A DNA stretch of 64,000 nucleotides, from contig JALGPY010000002.1 in NCBI GenBank assembly GCA_023055425.1, positions 142,101,927 through 142,165,926 of the forward strand, read 5' to 3'. The stretch's first letter is position 1; every line of letters starts with the position of its first letter. Shown here piece by piece: positions 46,801 through 58,940 of the stretch. Under the pieces are notes generated by a model. That model worked only from the letters and a program-made list of their open reading frames with translations, was not told where the DNA came from and searched no databases. This DNA comes from Linanthus parryae (lineage: Eukaryota > Streptophyta > Magnoliopsida > Ericales > Polemoniaceae). Both the position numbers and the translations under genes were made by a program.

Positions 46801-49800
46801 TGTGAAATTCCAGACAATGCTATAACTTGAAGTAGCTTCGTGAACATATCCGCGGGGTTGTCAGCTGTCCCCACCTTCTTCACCTTGATTCTGCTCTCGT
46901 TTCTAAGAAAATAATACATGACGTCGATATGCTTGGTCCTTTCATGATAAAACTGGTCCTTTCTCAAGAAAATTGCACTCAAGTAATCATTGTTGATTAT
47001 CGCTTGATATTGAAGTAGGTCTACATCAATGACCATTCCCTTATGCCATATTTCCTCCTCTGATGCTTGCGTTAGAGCCATGTACTCCGCCTCTGTGGTC
47101 GAAAAAGTCACCGTCGGCTGTAGCGTAGCCTTCCAACTCACATTAGAAACTCCCAGAGTAAACAAATAGTCAGTCATTGATTTCCTTCTATCAATCACCT
47201 GCATAATCCGAATTCGAAAACCCAGCTACCAAGATGTTTTCACTATCCCCATAACATAGGCCAATGTATGACGTACCCTTAAGGTACCTGAATATGTGCT
47301 TCACCGCCTACCACTGATCGTTACCTGGTTGAGCCATAAAACGACTAACCACACTAACAGCGAATGCTATGTTCGGATGAGTGCAGAACATAACTATAGG
47401 ATTATCTATAGCTTTAGCTGATAACATCCCAAATCTTCCAAAGACCTTCTTGATGTTCCTTGATGTTATAAGAAAAGCTACTTCTTTTTCCTATCTATGT
47501 AGATCTCAACTCCTAGAATCTTCCGAGCAACCCGAAGATCCTTCATCTCAAACTCTGTGATAAGAGAGCTCTTCAATTCTTGTATGTCCTTCATATCATG
47601 GGTTGCAATCAAGATATCATCGACATAAAGAACTAGGTAGATACGTGTCTCACCTCTCAATATTTTGTGATATACGCATCAATCATACTCGTACTTCTTG
47701 TAACCACTCTTCAACATAAAGCTGTCAAACCTCTTCAACCATTGCCTCAGCGGCTTTTTAAGTCTGTAGAGAGATCTTTTCAACTTGCACACGTGGTCTT
47801 CTCTTCAAGGAACTTGGAACCCCTCTGGTTGGATCATTTATAATAGGAATGTTGTCTTCACGTCTAGTTGATCAAGCATTAAGTCGTTGTGCACCACCAG
47901 CTAGTAGCACCCTGATAGGAGTATGTCTGACTCCCGGTGAGAAGATCTCGTAGTATTCTACTCCTTCTTTCTGAATGAACCCGCTTGCAACCAACCTTGC
48001 TTTATACTTGATGCCCTCTGCAGATGTAGTTCCTTTCCTTTCTTCTAAAAACCCACTTGCAAGTCACTATCTTCCTTCCCTCTGGAAATTTAACAAGGTC
48101 CCCAGTCAAGTTCTTGCTCAGAGACTCTATCTCTTCTCCCATCGCGACAATCCAATGTGCTGACTCAGGACTAAAAATCGTAGCCTTGTAGGTGGATTGC
48201 TCATCCTACACCTCCTCAGCTACCTGTAATGCATATCCCACCATACCATCATCTATGTACCTTACTGGAGGCTTTGTGACTCTCCTTAGACTCCCTTCAG
48301 AACTACTCTGATGAACCGGTTCCTATGGTACAATGCATCTTCATTAGACTCTTCTACTTCTTCCGCTTCATTTTCCGGCGGCAGTGTAGGAAATTCGGGT
48401 TCCTTAGGAACCCGGAATTGCCTCCATCTTCTTCTCTGCGTCTCCAACCTCTATCTCCACATAACTTATCTTCTACATTGAACTATCATCAAATACTACA
48501 CTTCAGCTAAGTATAATCTTGTTGCTTGTCCAAATCTTGTAACCGTTCACACCGGTCCCATAGCCCATGAATACTCCCTTCTTTACCATTGGCTCTAGCT
48601 TGCCGTCATCAAAATGATAATAGGAAACACAACCAAATACCCTAAGATCCAAGTAATCTGTTGCGTATCTGGACCAAAGTTCGAAAGGATGCATCCTATA
48701 CCTGTGTGCGGTCTCCGATAACATGCCATGGAAACTGTTTTTTCCCAAAAACCTATAGAAAGACAAGCATTGGAAAGCATACACCGTGCCTGAGCTAAAA
48801 GTGTGTGATTCATTCTTTTTGCTACACCATTATGCTGTGGTGTGTGCCGAATGGTGTGATGGCGAGCAATTCTGTGATCCTTGCAGAATCTATCGAATTC
48901 TGATGAACAAGACTCCAAGTCGTTGTCTGTGCGTATCCTCTTCATTTCTTTCCCACCTGATTCTCTACCAAGATCTTCCACTACTTGAATTTTGCAAAGG
49001 CTTCACTCTTGGGCTTCATTACGAATATCCAAGTCATCCTTGAGTGGTCATCTATGATGCTCAAAAAATATATGTACCCGCCAATCGCCTCAACTCGAGA
49101 TGGACCGCAACAATCTGAATGGATGTAAACAAGAGTACCTTTCGTTCTATGAACCGCCTTAGGGAACTTGCTACACTGTAGCTTACCATACACGCAATGC
49201 TCACAAAACCCTAGGCTCTTGGGCGTGTGCTCAGGGAGATAGCCTTTCTTGTGAAGTTTCTGCATTCCACGTTCACTAATATGACCGAGCCTCATATGCC
49301 ATACATTAGTTTGATCAGCTTCCTTAATCTCGGATGGGACAAATCCGACAAACCTTGTGATTGTCGAAGCTTGTAGCACGTACAAAGACCCATCCTTAAC
49401 TCCCTTAAGTAACACATCAGGACCCTTGTACACGAATAATTCTCTACCTTCACCTTTGAAGCTAAATCTCTTGTTGTTGAGCAGACTCAAAGAAATCAGA
49501 TTCTTTGTGATAAGCGGTACGTGTCTAACCTCCTTCAATGTGAATGTATTTCCGTCGTACGTCATGAATCTAACTGAACCTTGAAAATACCTCTGTGTTA
49601 GAAAAAAAGTGATAGGAAGCCCCAAAGTCAAGAAACAACGTATCGGGTTGATGCGCGACATCATCCGCCAGTAGAACGACATTTTCCTCAGACGAATTTC
49701 CCTTCTCTACAACGGCTGGAGATCCATTCCGTCCCTGTTGTCCTCATTTGGGCAATTTCTCTCCAGTGCTCCTTCTACTTGCACCAAGCACATATATCCT

Positions 49801-52800
49801 TGGGTGATTTAGAACTAAAAAGTTATTTTTTCGTGTTCTTCTTATCCTTCTTGATTCCCCCGGTTGCCATCAATCCGCAAGCATGGTCCTCTTTACCCGT
49901 GCCTGCGCCCTTGTGACACAATTCCCTAGCATGGAGCGCCGATCATACCTCCTCCAGGAGTATGTTGTCCTTATTCATAAGAAAAGAATGCACAAAGTTC
50001 TCGTATGATGGGGGTAACGAGACCAACATCAAAGTGTGACATCCTCATCATTCACCTTCTCGTCAATGTTACGCAAATCAAGAATAATTGTATTTAATTG
50101 ATCAAGGTGATCCTTGAGAGCCGTACCTTCGATCATCTGCAAGGTGAATAACGTTGCTTAAGCATAAACTTGCTGGTGAATGACTTCATCATGTAGATAC
50201 TCTCCAAATTAAGCCATATAGCAGTCGCCGTTGTCTGATCCACGGCCTCGGTGATCACGTCATCGGATAAGCACAACAAGATCGTCGAGTGTGCCTTCTC
50301 CTCCATCAACCTATACTCTGGTGATGCAACGTCAATGCCTCCTTTTTCTGTGGCCAAATGAGTCAAGATGCCTTGAGACTTCAATGAGGCGCACATCTTC
50401 CACAGACTGAAGTTGTTCCCTTCCGTAAACCTATCAATCTTCACCATTGATCCGGATATCGTTCGTTGTGGAATTTGATCACGACGTAAGCTCTGATACC
50501 AGTTTGTCGTGTCACTCACGCCTCACGAACGATGAACGAAACAAGAAAACACCAAGTTACGTGGTTCGCTAGCCCAAATCGAGCTAACTACGTCCACGAC
50601 GAAGAGAGACATTTTTTTTAACAGGAGGAACTATTACAATGTAGTGCATGCACGTCCTAGACAGTAAGGAACAATTTATATTACTTAGAACTGACCTAGA
50701 GCCTTCCTAGATGGATTAATAAACAATTCCAAAACGCGAGACCAGTGACGAGGACATGTGACCTGGCGTGCACGTCGTGCGACCTCGAGCTCCCCACGTC
50801 ATGTGACCTCAAGCCCAGACCTCTGAAAACATCCTGGATCCTCCAGGGTGTGCGACCTCTTCCCCAAGTCGTACGACCTCTGGGACAACATGAATGTTGT
50901 AGCCTTTTGTCCTTCTTTCTCATTTGCTCTCCATTTTGGATCCATTTGGTCCACGTTGATGCTCTTAATGATTTCTTCAACTATTCAAGGCACAAATCCA
51001 ACATGAACTTTTCACAAAATAAAAATACATATTAGAGAGAACACTATGTAACAAACATTTTGAGTTTTTCTTATTTTTTTTATAAAAAAATTGGTTCATA
51101 TTAAAATAAATAACGTGATGTGCCCAATATTCTTCCCCGCTGATTTTGAGGCTACGTCAGAATTTTACCTTTTTAGCTAGAGACCTGTTAGCTTCCTCCA
51201 AATCTTTATCCTGCTCATAAACAAATGATCAGATTTTTTTGAGTACTATACAACCACAAATTTAATATATATAAAGCATCTAAAGAACCTTATACCTTCC
51301 CTTCTAGGTCCGAGAGTTGATCAAGCATGAACTGTGTCTGGCAAAAAATGAGAATAATAAATGAGCTAATCAAATCAAACAAATTTATTAGTTACATGTA
51401 ATTTTTAAGATTGTCGTAGTTGATCTAACTATTATAGTCCGTACACTTTTGTAGAGACTAAGATAGACGAGTCTTTAGAAGTCCAGATGAACTCAAAATG
51501 TATCACAACATCTATTATCCAGTAACTCACAAGCTCGTAATTCAACTGTGGACATACATAGTTACATACCTAATTGAATGAAATTACATATGTAGAAACA
51601 GTCAGTTCGAGTTTCTATGTACTATGTTACCTTTGTGGACCTGACGTGTTTCAAGGACGTGTCTAGTTGCTGCTCAAGCTGGTCGAGCTCATCAATCCCC
51701 AAGTCGGTCAAATCATCACCAAGTAGTTTCCTTGTGTTCATTTGGCAAAAAAATGTTGTTATGCATCGATCAGTCCTCATAAACAAACATTTATCTGTAG
51801 AGCTTCATAATGTTCTGATTACTTTAGCCTTCCCATTGGCTTAAGATTGATGTGGTATAGTATCTTTCTACGACCCTGTAACTATTAGAGTATATGCATT
51901 TGAAAAATTAAAGAACATGATAATTCTCCCACATCACCTCAATTGTCATCTTGGTTGTCCTGAGAATAGAGAAAACATAAAGAGTTATCTTCAACACACT
52001 TCAGAACTTAGTACATCTACTCTTTCTATTCTCTCGGTTTCTTTAAAATTTATACGTTCTTTCTGATTCTTCAAAATTTTCTAAGAAAAGAACTTTTTAC
52101 ACAAAAAATACCTTTATACCCTTGGTTAAGTTTTGGACAGCCGTGTTTCCACTCGCAGCTTCAGCCACTTACCAGGGACTTTTAAGCCATTTCTCTCCGG
52201 TTCTTAATAAAGCACTTTTTCCATTTTTTTGAAAAAACAAAGAGAACGGAGGGAGTATATACTAAGGAAGGTGGCTCTTTTACTATTCTCCATTCTTGCC
52301 TCTTCTCAATACTATTTGTGTGCTCCTGGATCAGACTGCTAGCTATGTCTCCCATATCCCCTGAGAAAGTAATGGTGTGGCTGACCTCCTTGCCAAACAT
52401 GGCCTCCAGTTGGATGACCAGAAGTTATTTTTGTTTTCTTGCCCAGATTTCTGCAAAGCTATGTTTAGACTAGATATGTCAGGTTTAGGCAGTATTGTTT
52501 CTTTGTTTTAGTGTTGTTTTCACTCCATTGTACAAAAAAAAAGGCTCAGGTTTGTTTTTCATTACCATTCTATTTGCCATCATCTCAGTTGGGCCTACAC
52601 AGGACAATATGACATTTTATGCATCAGATACTTGTCTTTTGGTCTTGGGTTAGTTTTTATTTTTCCCATTTTAGTCTCTTAGAGCAAAAATTATAAATGA
52701 TAAGTTGAGATCATATTGAAATATTCCATAAAAATAGATGCTTTCATTTAACTAGTGCCATCGGCACGGGTTATACTATAGTTGTTCTAAAAAGAGATGA

Positions 52801-55223
52801 ACTTGTACACCAATGCTACCATTTAAAATACCTTAACATACTTTAAAGATGTATAGTGAAAAAAGCACGAGAAATTGATTATCACATGTTAATGTGTAAT
52901 CGTTCGGTTAATTGGTACGGTTTATGTTACAAACGTAACCCAAACAGAATGCACCAGCTTATTAATTTTGTAATTAAACCATTTCAAAGGATAATACAAC
53001 CCATGTAATTGCCCAACTATGTTGCTACTCCTAAGTAATTACATATTTACGTGTAATAACCACCAATATAATGTCACCCGTTTGACTTTAATTTTTAAGA
53101 GAAAAACAGTATTCTAAGAAAAACAAAAAAATATTTCAAACAACAATTAACAGTAATACAACATGAAAAAACGAATTAAGGTTTCTGTTCCATGAACTAT
53201 GTTGTTTTTCCTCCACAATAGTCCTTTATCAATCATTGTTTTCCTTATATCAAAATGTTTCCTCGCTTCGATCTCAATTTGTAAGCTATTCAATCTCAAT
53301 TTATGAAACTTCATATTAGTACCTCCGTTATTTACTTAATCTTATTTTATTTTACATTATTATATATCTTCTGTAAAAGCATGAAAGTACTAAGGTTGTA
53401 CTTAGAGTTGGACATGCATGTCATCTCATATTTAGTATGACATCAACATGTGTCCTGATTATTTGGACATTCAAAACTGTAACTTTTACAGTTCAATAAG
53501 CATTTTTTCCATTCAAAAATAAATTTTACTTTATTCATGATCTCTTAGTTGAAGAATATTTATTTCGGTCTTTACGATATCTACAATTTTAATCGGGGTA
53601 TAACACAAAGTCCAGCGTAAAGCACGGAATATCGCATAGTTAATGTAAATATGTAATGTTTACAAGTAGTTGATACAGAATTACATGCATCTATTAAAAA
53701 GGTTATACACACATCATGCATTCAACTAATGAATTACCTTTGAGATTTTTGCAGGACCTCGACTTTTGCTTTAATCTGCAGATATTCTTGGTAGCTAATC
53801 TGCTAAAGAAGATTTGAAACAAATAAACAGCACAACTAATTTTGTCAAAACCAGAATAGAAAAAAATAGCACTACTGATAAAGTGACGATTTACATGTTC
53901 GTGTATGTATATGTGCATACATCCAATAAAATTTCGATATTTTCTTACAGTATTTTAAATAAAAGTGATGTCACAGAAAACATTTTTTCATGCTTACACT
54001 AAGTTTAAATTTTGAAATTTATGTGTATTCTTCATAAAAAGATGTATACACATTATGAGTATCAGAAGGCAAGTATACTTTTTCTTTTCAAGCTTCCCCA
54101 AAACTCAACATCTCGATATGTATACATACATCCAAGTCAAATTTTCTATGCTGCACATAAAGTACCTGTGCATCCGTGTTAGCAGACTGACTTGCATGAT
54201 TTGCAGTAAAATTACACTTGTGATACTTCTCCAATGTCTTGATCATACTACATTCATAACAAACAGATTATCAGCATTTCATCAGAGTTAGATAACAGTT
54301 AAATTACTGTAGAAAATAAATCAAGATTAAAATTTAGGCTGAGTGATTTTGTTTACTAACTAAATTTAAAGTTTCAAATTAGTTCTGAAATCTCACCAGA
54401 TCGTCTTGAACTTAAATAATTATGTGACTCAATTTCTTGCCCATAATTATATTCGTTCCCATACCCCAATTTGCTTTTTTCTTTCGAAATTTATAATTAT
54501 TTGATTCATTTCGTTTGAGAATTCAACAATGTTAATCGATTATGTTTTTTGATGAGAGCAAGCCCTCCAGGTTACGTCACTCAGTACCACCCATTGTACA
54601 CAGAGATTGCCAATTGAGTTCCGCGCGGCTTCATTCGTTAAGAAATTTCGGCTCTATTGGGATTCGATCTAGTCAAATCTCTGGGGAGACAACGATTTCT
54701 TCCCATCGCCCCCACAATAAATTACCCCTCGAAAGAAAAATTCAATAAAACAACATAATCAATCCATAATCCTACTTGATTTATTCATTTTATTTTGAAC
54801 CAAAAAATAAATGGAAATTGTTAATTGATTCCCAGATTTTACTACCTCTATATTTCATAATGGTTATTTTTCTTCAAATTCTAATTATTAATCATAAGAT
54901 AGAGCAAATTGCGGACATGTATTTTTCTTTGTTCAAGTAGTTGATTTAAAAAGCAAAACAATAGCTTTCAGTCATCACCCCAAAGAGAACAAGAAAAACT
55001 CAGAAGAACAGTTTTAATTGAGAGAGAGAAAGACTGGCCTCGAGCCACTGCAGAACTCATACAGCTTGCCACGATTAGAGAAGATAATTAGAGCAATCTC
55101 AGCATCACATAGAACAGATAGCTCAAATGCCTTCTTCAACATTCCACTCCTTCTCTTCGCGAATGTCACCTGACGGTTTATGTTGTTCTCTATCCTTTTC
55201 AGCTCCACCTTCCCTCTCCCCAT
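43806..55223 (-). CDS. SEPALLATA/AGL2-like MIKC MADS-box gene, eight exons
   Basis: Exons 55039-55223, 54166-54247, 53738-53799, 51631-51730, 51296-51337, 51169-51210, 44526-44656, 43806-43938 sum to 777 bp, 258 residues. Exon sizes 185/82/62/100/42/42 are those of SEP genes. MADS domain 1-60: [20 protein letters not shown] ... [18 protein letters not shown]. Intervening region [15 protein letters not shown]-box: [67 protein letters not shown] factors form MADS tetramers with B-, C- and A-class proteins in floral meristems. Oddities: intron 1 donor is GC, intron 6 (6.5 kb) holds a copia element, and the C-terminus lacks the usual GFFxPLxCxPTLQIGY motif. The last acceptor (TTCAG|G, exon start 43938) was chosen because it keeps the frame open. 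Confidence 0.88.
44920..45098 (-). mobile_element. tRNA-derived SINE in MADS intron 6
   Basis: Minus strand starts GGGGCAGCTACCGTGG. The RNA polymerase III A box TAGCTCAAGTGG (45071-45082) and B box GGGTTCAAATTC (45028-45039) are about 31 bp apart, as in tRNA genes. There is no acceptor stem or anticodon arm for a working tRNA, and the body continues for about 100 bp. Ends are approximate. Confidence 0.75.
45497..45609. mobile_element. Stowaway-like MITE in MADS intron 6
   Basis: 113 bp with inverted ends ctacctgcgtttctcc and, reversed, ctacctccgctccgc. Flanked by TA on both sides (45495-45496, 45610-45611), the Tc1/mariner target. Confidence 0.75.
46146..46640 (-). repeat. 3' LTR of intronic copia
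   Basis: tgttatgtcactcatgcctc ... attcatgaaagaaatcgaaga. It aligns along its length with 50505-51003. Dyad copies between 46395 and 46540. Confidence 0.85.
46668..47204 (-). pseudogene. RNase H of intronic copia
   Basis: A 178-codon frame: [30 protein letters not shown], then [17 protein letters not shown] and [11 protein letters not shown], the standard copia end. Confidence 0.88.
47205..48300 (-). pseudogene. Reverse transcriptase of intronic copia
   Basis: Only short frames survive. The segment 47478-47660 includes [23 protein letters not shown] with the active-site YVDD and [17 protein letters not shown]. The upstream palm region has several stops and shifts. Confidence 0.75.
48503..49682 (-). 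pseudogene. Protease end and integrase of intronic copia
   Basis: [27 protein letters not shown] ... FCEHCVYGK. Core: [56 protein letters not shown]. The catalytic Glu of the V-A-E-R motif is Lys, and the frame shifts at about 48981 and about 48600, so it is inactive. Confidence 0.85.
50133..50447 (-). pseudogene. gag remnant of intronic copia
   Basis: Start placed at [22 protein letters not shown], the typical copia gag beginning; the open frame extends upstream into the LTR without meaning. [19 protein letters not shown] and [11 protein letters not shown] follow, then a shift. The rest of gag to about 49700 is fragmentary. Confidence 0.75.
50490..50501 (-). other. Primer binding site of intronic copia
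   Basis: Minus strand TGGTATCAGAGC, three bases inside the 5' LTR. Confidence 0.9.
50505..51003 (-). repeat. 5' LTR of intronic copia
   Basis: tgtcgtgtcactcacgcctc ... gcacaaatccaaca. Dyad copies between 50750 and 50885 are more mutated than in the other LTR. Confidence 0.85.
52020..52255. mobile_element. Stowaway-like MITE in MADS intron 3
   Basis: 236 bp. Left end ctctttctattctctcgg, right end reversed ctccctccgttctctttg; TA flanks on both sides (52018-52019, 52256-52257). No ORF. Confidence 0.75.
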
Positions 55224-55450
55224 CTCTCTCTCTCTCTCCTTTTCTTTATACACACTCAGTCTTCTCTGGTCACCAGATAGCTAGAGTATGGTTTAACCTT
55301 CTTTTGATACCCCCTATTTATCGTACATGCTATATAAAAGAAAAAAAAGCTATGTATGTGTACAAAATAGTGCCTAGTACCATGAATAGTTATGCTTTTG
55401 TTGGTGGTCATTCATGTTGTTGTCCAGACAACATGGACTGAGATCTTTTT
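55224..55450 (-). promoter_or_regulatory. Probable leader and core promoter of the MADS-box gene
   Basis: GA-rich leader just before the ATG (minus strand, 55224-55250) and a TATA-like CTTTTATATAGC at about 55331-55342, roughly 110 bp upstream. Start of transcription not determined. Confidence 0.45.
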
Positions 55451-57420
55451 GAAGCCCCCAAATGTGATTCGTTTGTTTTAGCTACGTGGTTTATTGACTG
55501 TAAACATATGGTGAGGGAGAGCCATTTTGTCAGCATCAACCCTAGAAGGGTAGGGTAGTTGCGTGTCGAACACCTAGTGGGAGACCTGTACTGTGTTAAT
55601 GTGCCACAATCTTCGTAAATCCATCTGGTGCTCCTGAGCCACGCTGACTACCACCAAGTGGAGAGCAACACATAACAGTATTATGCTATCAAGTCTGTAC
55701 AAAAATATTTAATTTGAGTGACTCGTGAACTACAATGTCATGTAATGATAGATCATCTATGTTTCGTTCTGTGATTTGCAGTGGTCTTATCTTGCCCTAA
55801 CTCATGATAATGACTTGTTTGGTACACATAGTTTTCTTTTTTTTCCTTTTCTTTTTTCTTTTTTAAGGGTGTTTGGTACATATAATGACTTGTTTGGTAC
55901 ATATATTTTTTTTCTTCTTTTTAGACATTTTTTTTTTATTTAAGGCGGGTAGTCATAATTTTAAGTAGATTTGTGTCAAAAACAATGAACTTAATAAGAA
56001 ATATTAAGTTGAATTCCTGGTTACTTTCAGCAATACTTCTATCCACATAGACTTAGCTACCGACAACACCAACTAGTTTAAATCGACTTGTCTCTATTCA
56101 GTTTCAATCTCTTAGATCATCTAAGCAGACGGTAAATGAAGTTCGATTTCAAAATTTTAGGTCGGGACTTGCTCAGTCTAAGTTTAACAAACAACTGAAG
56201 TTATTATACATACTCGTTTTTTTGGCAACAACTAATATTGAAGAAAGGGTTGTCACCCAAGTCATAAGATCGCATGTTGATGTACTTGTTTTGTCAAATG
56301 ACTAATTTGTGTATTCACCACAAGGTCTATCATGTACTGCATATGTTTTTTTTCTGAATCAGTCTACTTATTTTATTGACCGTTTCTTTTTTTTTCAGCA
56401 TTCTTTATTTAGTTTTTTTTCTTCTATGAAATAACTATTCCGCCCTCACATTCTATTCAGTTACTCACGATTTTATGTCTTTGCACTGTTTTTAAGCGCA
56501 TAATGTAAATGGCTCAAATTTCTTAAAGTTGTGTCATTTTTCGCTAAGTTAATTCATAAACATAGGTAGTATAATTTTATGGGTATCATTGTCATCATAT
56601 GCTTGGTCAATATGTAACCCTTTCCCATCTCAGCCCTCTTTTCAAAATTCCCCCAATAATAGGAAATTTTTACACTTTACGAAATTTCCCATTAGTCAAA
56701 AAATTAACTCATACTTATTGATGTCAAAATGAATCGAAATGTTTTTGGGAGCAGCAAGAAGCAGCGAACAAAAAGAAAATCATGAACAAAACTCTCTAGG
56801 CTTCTTAGAAAACACCATGTTTTCTCGAAAAAGCTTAATAATCTATCCAAAACAATCCACAAGCCGGACTTAAATAACTGGAATACGTAATTTTGCCAAA
56901 AAATAGCCAAATCTCAAAACAAATCCTAAATTAAAGTAATAAATCAAATAAACATTAGGAAAAAAGATTAACCCAAATCGGGTTTAAAAAAGCGTGCTAA
57001 TTAGCATAATTAGTATTACCAACAATAGCAAATTTAATGGTTTTGTGCCCTACACAGCTGAATTTGGCCAAATCAGGATGATGCTCGTGACAAAGTCAAG
57101 AGTTCTTGTCAAAACGTCGTTTCTTTTCAGAAATAGGTATGGGTTGACCCCGTTCATCAATCATTCAATTCTGCCCATGATTCTGCGTTTAGCCTAAAAC
57201 TATTTTTCTGGATTCGACTGACTTTTCCACGAATTTCTTCCTGCATCACTTATGAAGGGCTTTTTAGATACGCTTGATTAGGTGGGTGGTTTAGCTAATA
57301 AGTCCCTTTAATTTATGTATATTTTTTCCTCCAAATTTGAGGGGTTTTTAAATTTAAATTTTGAATCATCAAAGACAAATGAAGGTTAAAACCAAGAATT
57401 AAATATCAGAGTACATAACT
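55451..57420. other. Intergenic upstream of MADS-box gene
   Basis: AT-rich with a short repeat of tgacttgtttggtacatata (about 55811-55910) and T runs. No gene recognised. Confidence 0.6.
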
Positions 57421-57424
57421 TTGA

Positions 57425-57990
57425 CAGGACATGGAGAACTCTAGGAGGCGACGATGGCTACCGAGTCTAAGAAGATGTCGATCATGACGTAGAGGAAGAA
57501 GAAGTCATTTAGTTCGATCGTGATTACGTCCAGGAATGAACGACTGATTATAGATTTTTCTTATCGGAACTTTCCTAGGCGAGGAGAGGATCCAAACATG
57601 GGTGGTGAAAAATATCTACTAAACGATCTGCCAGAAGGGTGAACAAGTAATGATTCATGAAGTTTATTCCAATACTTTCATCTTTCGGTTCCCGACCGAA
57701 GAGATCATGGACAATGTTGAAGGAGGCAGACCATGGGTCTTCGATGAAAAAATCTTGGTGTGTAAGGTGGGGAATCCCTCCAAAAATATTATGTTTAGAT
57801 TCATGTCTGGAATCTACAAATTTCCTCAATGAGGAATCAATTAAGATCACACTACAAAAGGTTGGGCCAATCCTAGAGATTGATTCCAAGATCATGAATG
57901 GCGAAGGAGGATATTATCTGAGAGCTCCGGTGAGGCAGAATCTAGCAAAACCTAATCACAGAGGACTACTTTCAAGTTCTTCATCATAAA
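57425..57990 (+). pseudogene. DUF4283 remnant (LINE ORF1-type)
   Basis: Around 57650-57830: YSNTFIFRFPTEEIMDNVEGGRPWVFDEKILVCKVGN, the DUF4283 core 'FRF..EED...VL.GGPWVFD...L.L' found in ORF1 of plant LINEs. Part of the C-terminal half follows in a shifted frame (KVGPILEIDSK ... GGYYLRAPV). It has no RT nearby. Truncated and dead. Confidence 0.65.
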
Positions 57991-58016
57991 ATAAAACTTG
58001 ACTATAAGTATGAGGG

Positions 58017-58420
58017 TGTGTACGAGAGAATCCTGCAGAGAGGACTCAATATACACCAATAGCAGATGATAGAAATGGCACAGGAAGTGCTGGGTTGTGT
58101 GTAGGGAGAGAGTAAGGTAATAGCACTGTATGAGAGAGAGACAGGATTTAGGTAGAGCTTTCGCGTATCACAGGTCGTTCTCTCCTTGTATGGAAGGGTT
58201 AACGATCCTATATATAACGGAGAATGTGACCGTTGCAGTGTGGTTAATGCGCCCATAAATGGCGGCTTAATTAGCTTAACCACAACGGCACGTTCGTCCG
58301 CGTATATAGGGAACGTTACAGCACGTTATCCGCGTATACCGGAACCGTTACGAGGTTGACCGGGTTTGACCAGGTTGACCGGGTTTATGGAGCTCGTGCC
58401 ATAAATCTCTCAAAAGCAGT
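58017..58420 (-). repeat. LTR fragment, inverted relative to the one at 6.2-6.6 kb
   Basis: Read on the minus strand it shares with 6330-6616 the blocks cgaacgtgcc, gggcgcattaacc, aacggtcac, tatatagga-cgtta and the terminal gtacaca. That end lies near 58017. The other end is undefined. No gag or pol is attached on the left, where the DUF4283 remnant lies. Confidence 0.55.
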
Positions 58421-58940
58421 TACTAGGGGTCGCGCGCGGGCTTGTTTGTCGCTCGCGCGCGACAGGACTTACTCTAGCCTCCAAACCACTAAGTCCCTAC
58501 AAGTCCCGTGCAGTGTTATGCGAGGGCCCTGTCTCGCAGCCCCCACGTGGATCAGCGCGGCTGGTGATCCAGTGTGTACGGAGCACAATATGGTGTGCTG
58601 GATGGTCGCCACGTGGCTAAGATCTTCCTGTCCAGAAATCACTATCTACATTAGCCCCCTTTCTGCGCGTGAAGACTCACAACCGGATAGGCTTCCATGC
58701 GCAGGAACCAACGTACGCGTCACCGCCACGTACCAATTCAAATACACGCAAATTCAGCCCCCATGCGTGTCATTATGACCTAAAACCCCTAGAGTCGTTC
58801 CGTCTGGCCTTTTAGGGTTTTAGGCGTGACGTCAGCTTGTCCTGTGATTGCGCGATTTGACGGTGACGGTTGAGATTCGACTACTGAAAGGACGCAACCC
58901 TTCATTGTTTTTGGATAAATACTCTGTGCTCTCCATTGTT
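58421..58940. other. Upstream region of plant mobile domain gene
   Basis: An inverted repeat pairs 58429-58441 (gtcgcgcgcgggc) with 58451-58463 (gctcgcgcgcgac). No coding sequence; ggataaatactctg near 58912 is a possible TATA region. Confidence 0.4.

Larger units (their letters stand above)
46146..51003 (-). mobile_element. Copia element inside MADS intron 6
   Basis: LTRs 46146-46640 and 50505-51003, clearly diverged from each other; primer site inside the right LTR. Gag, integrase, RT and RNase H remnants lie in order on the minus strand, the same direction as the gene. Flanking 5-mers ataac and tgaac match at three positions, so the TSD is degraded or the ends are off by a few bases. LTRs carry the aggtcgtgcgacct dyad repeats shared with the outermost element at 2043. 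Confidence 0.9.
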
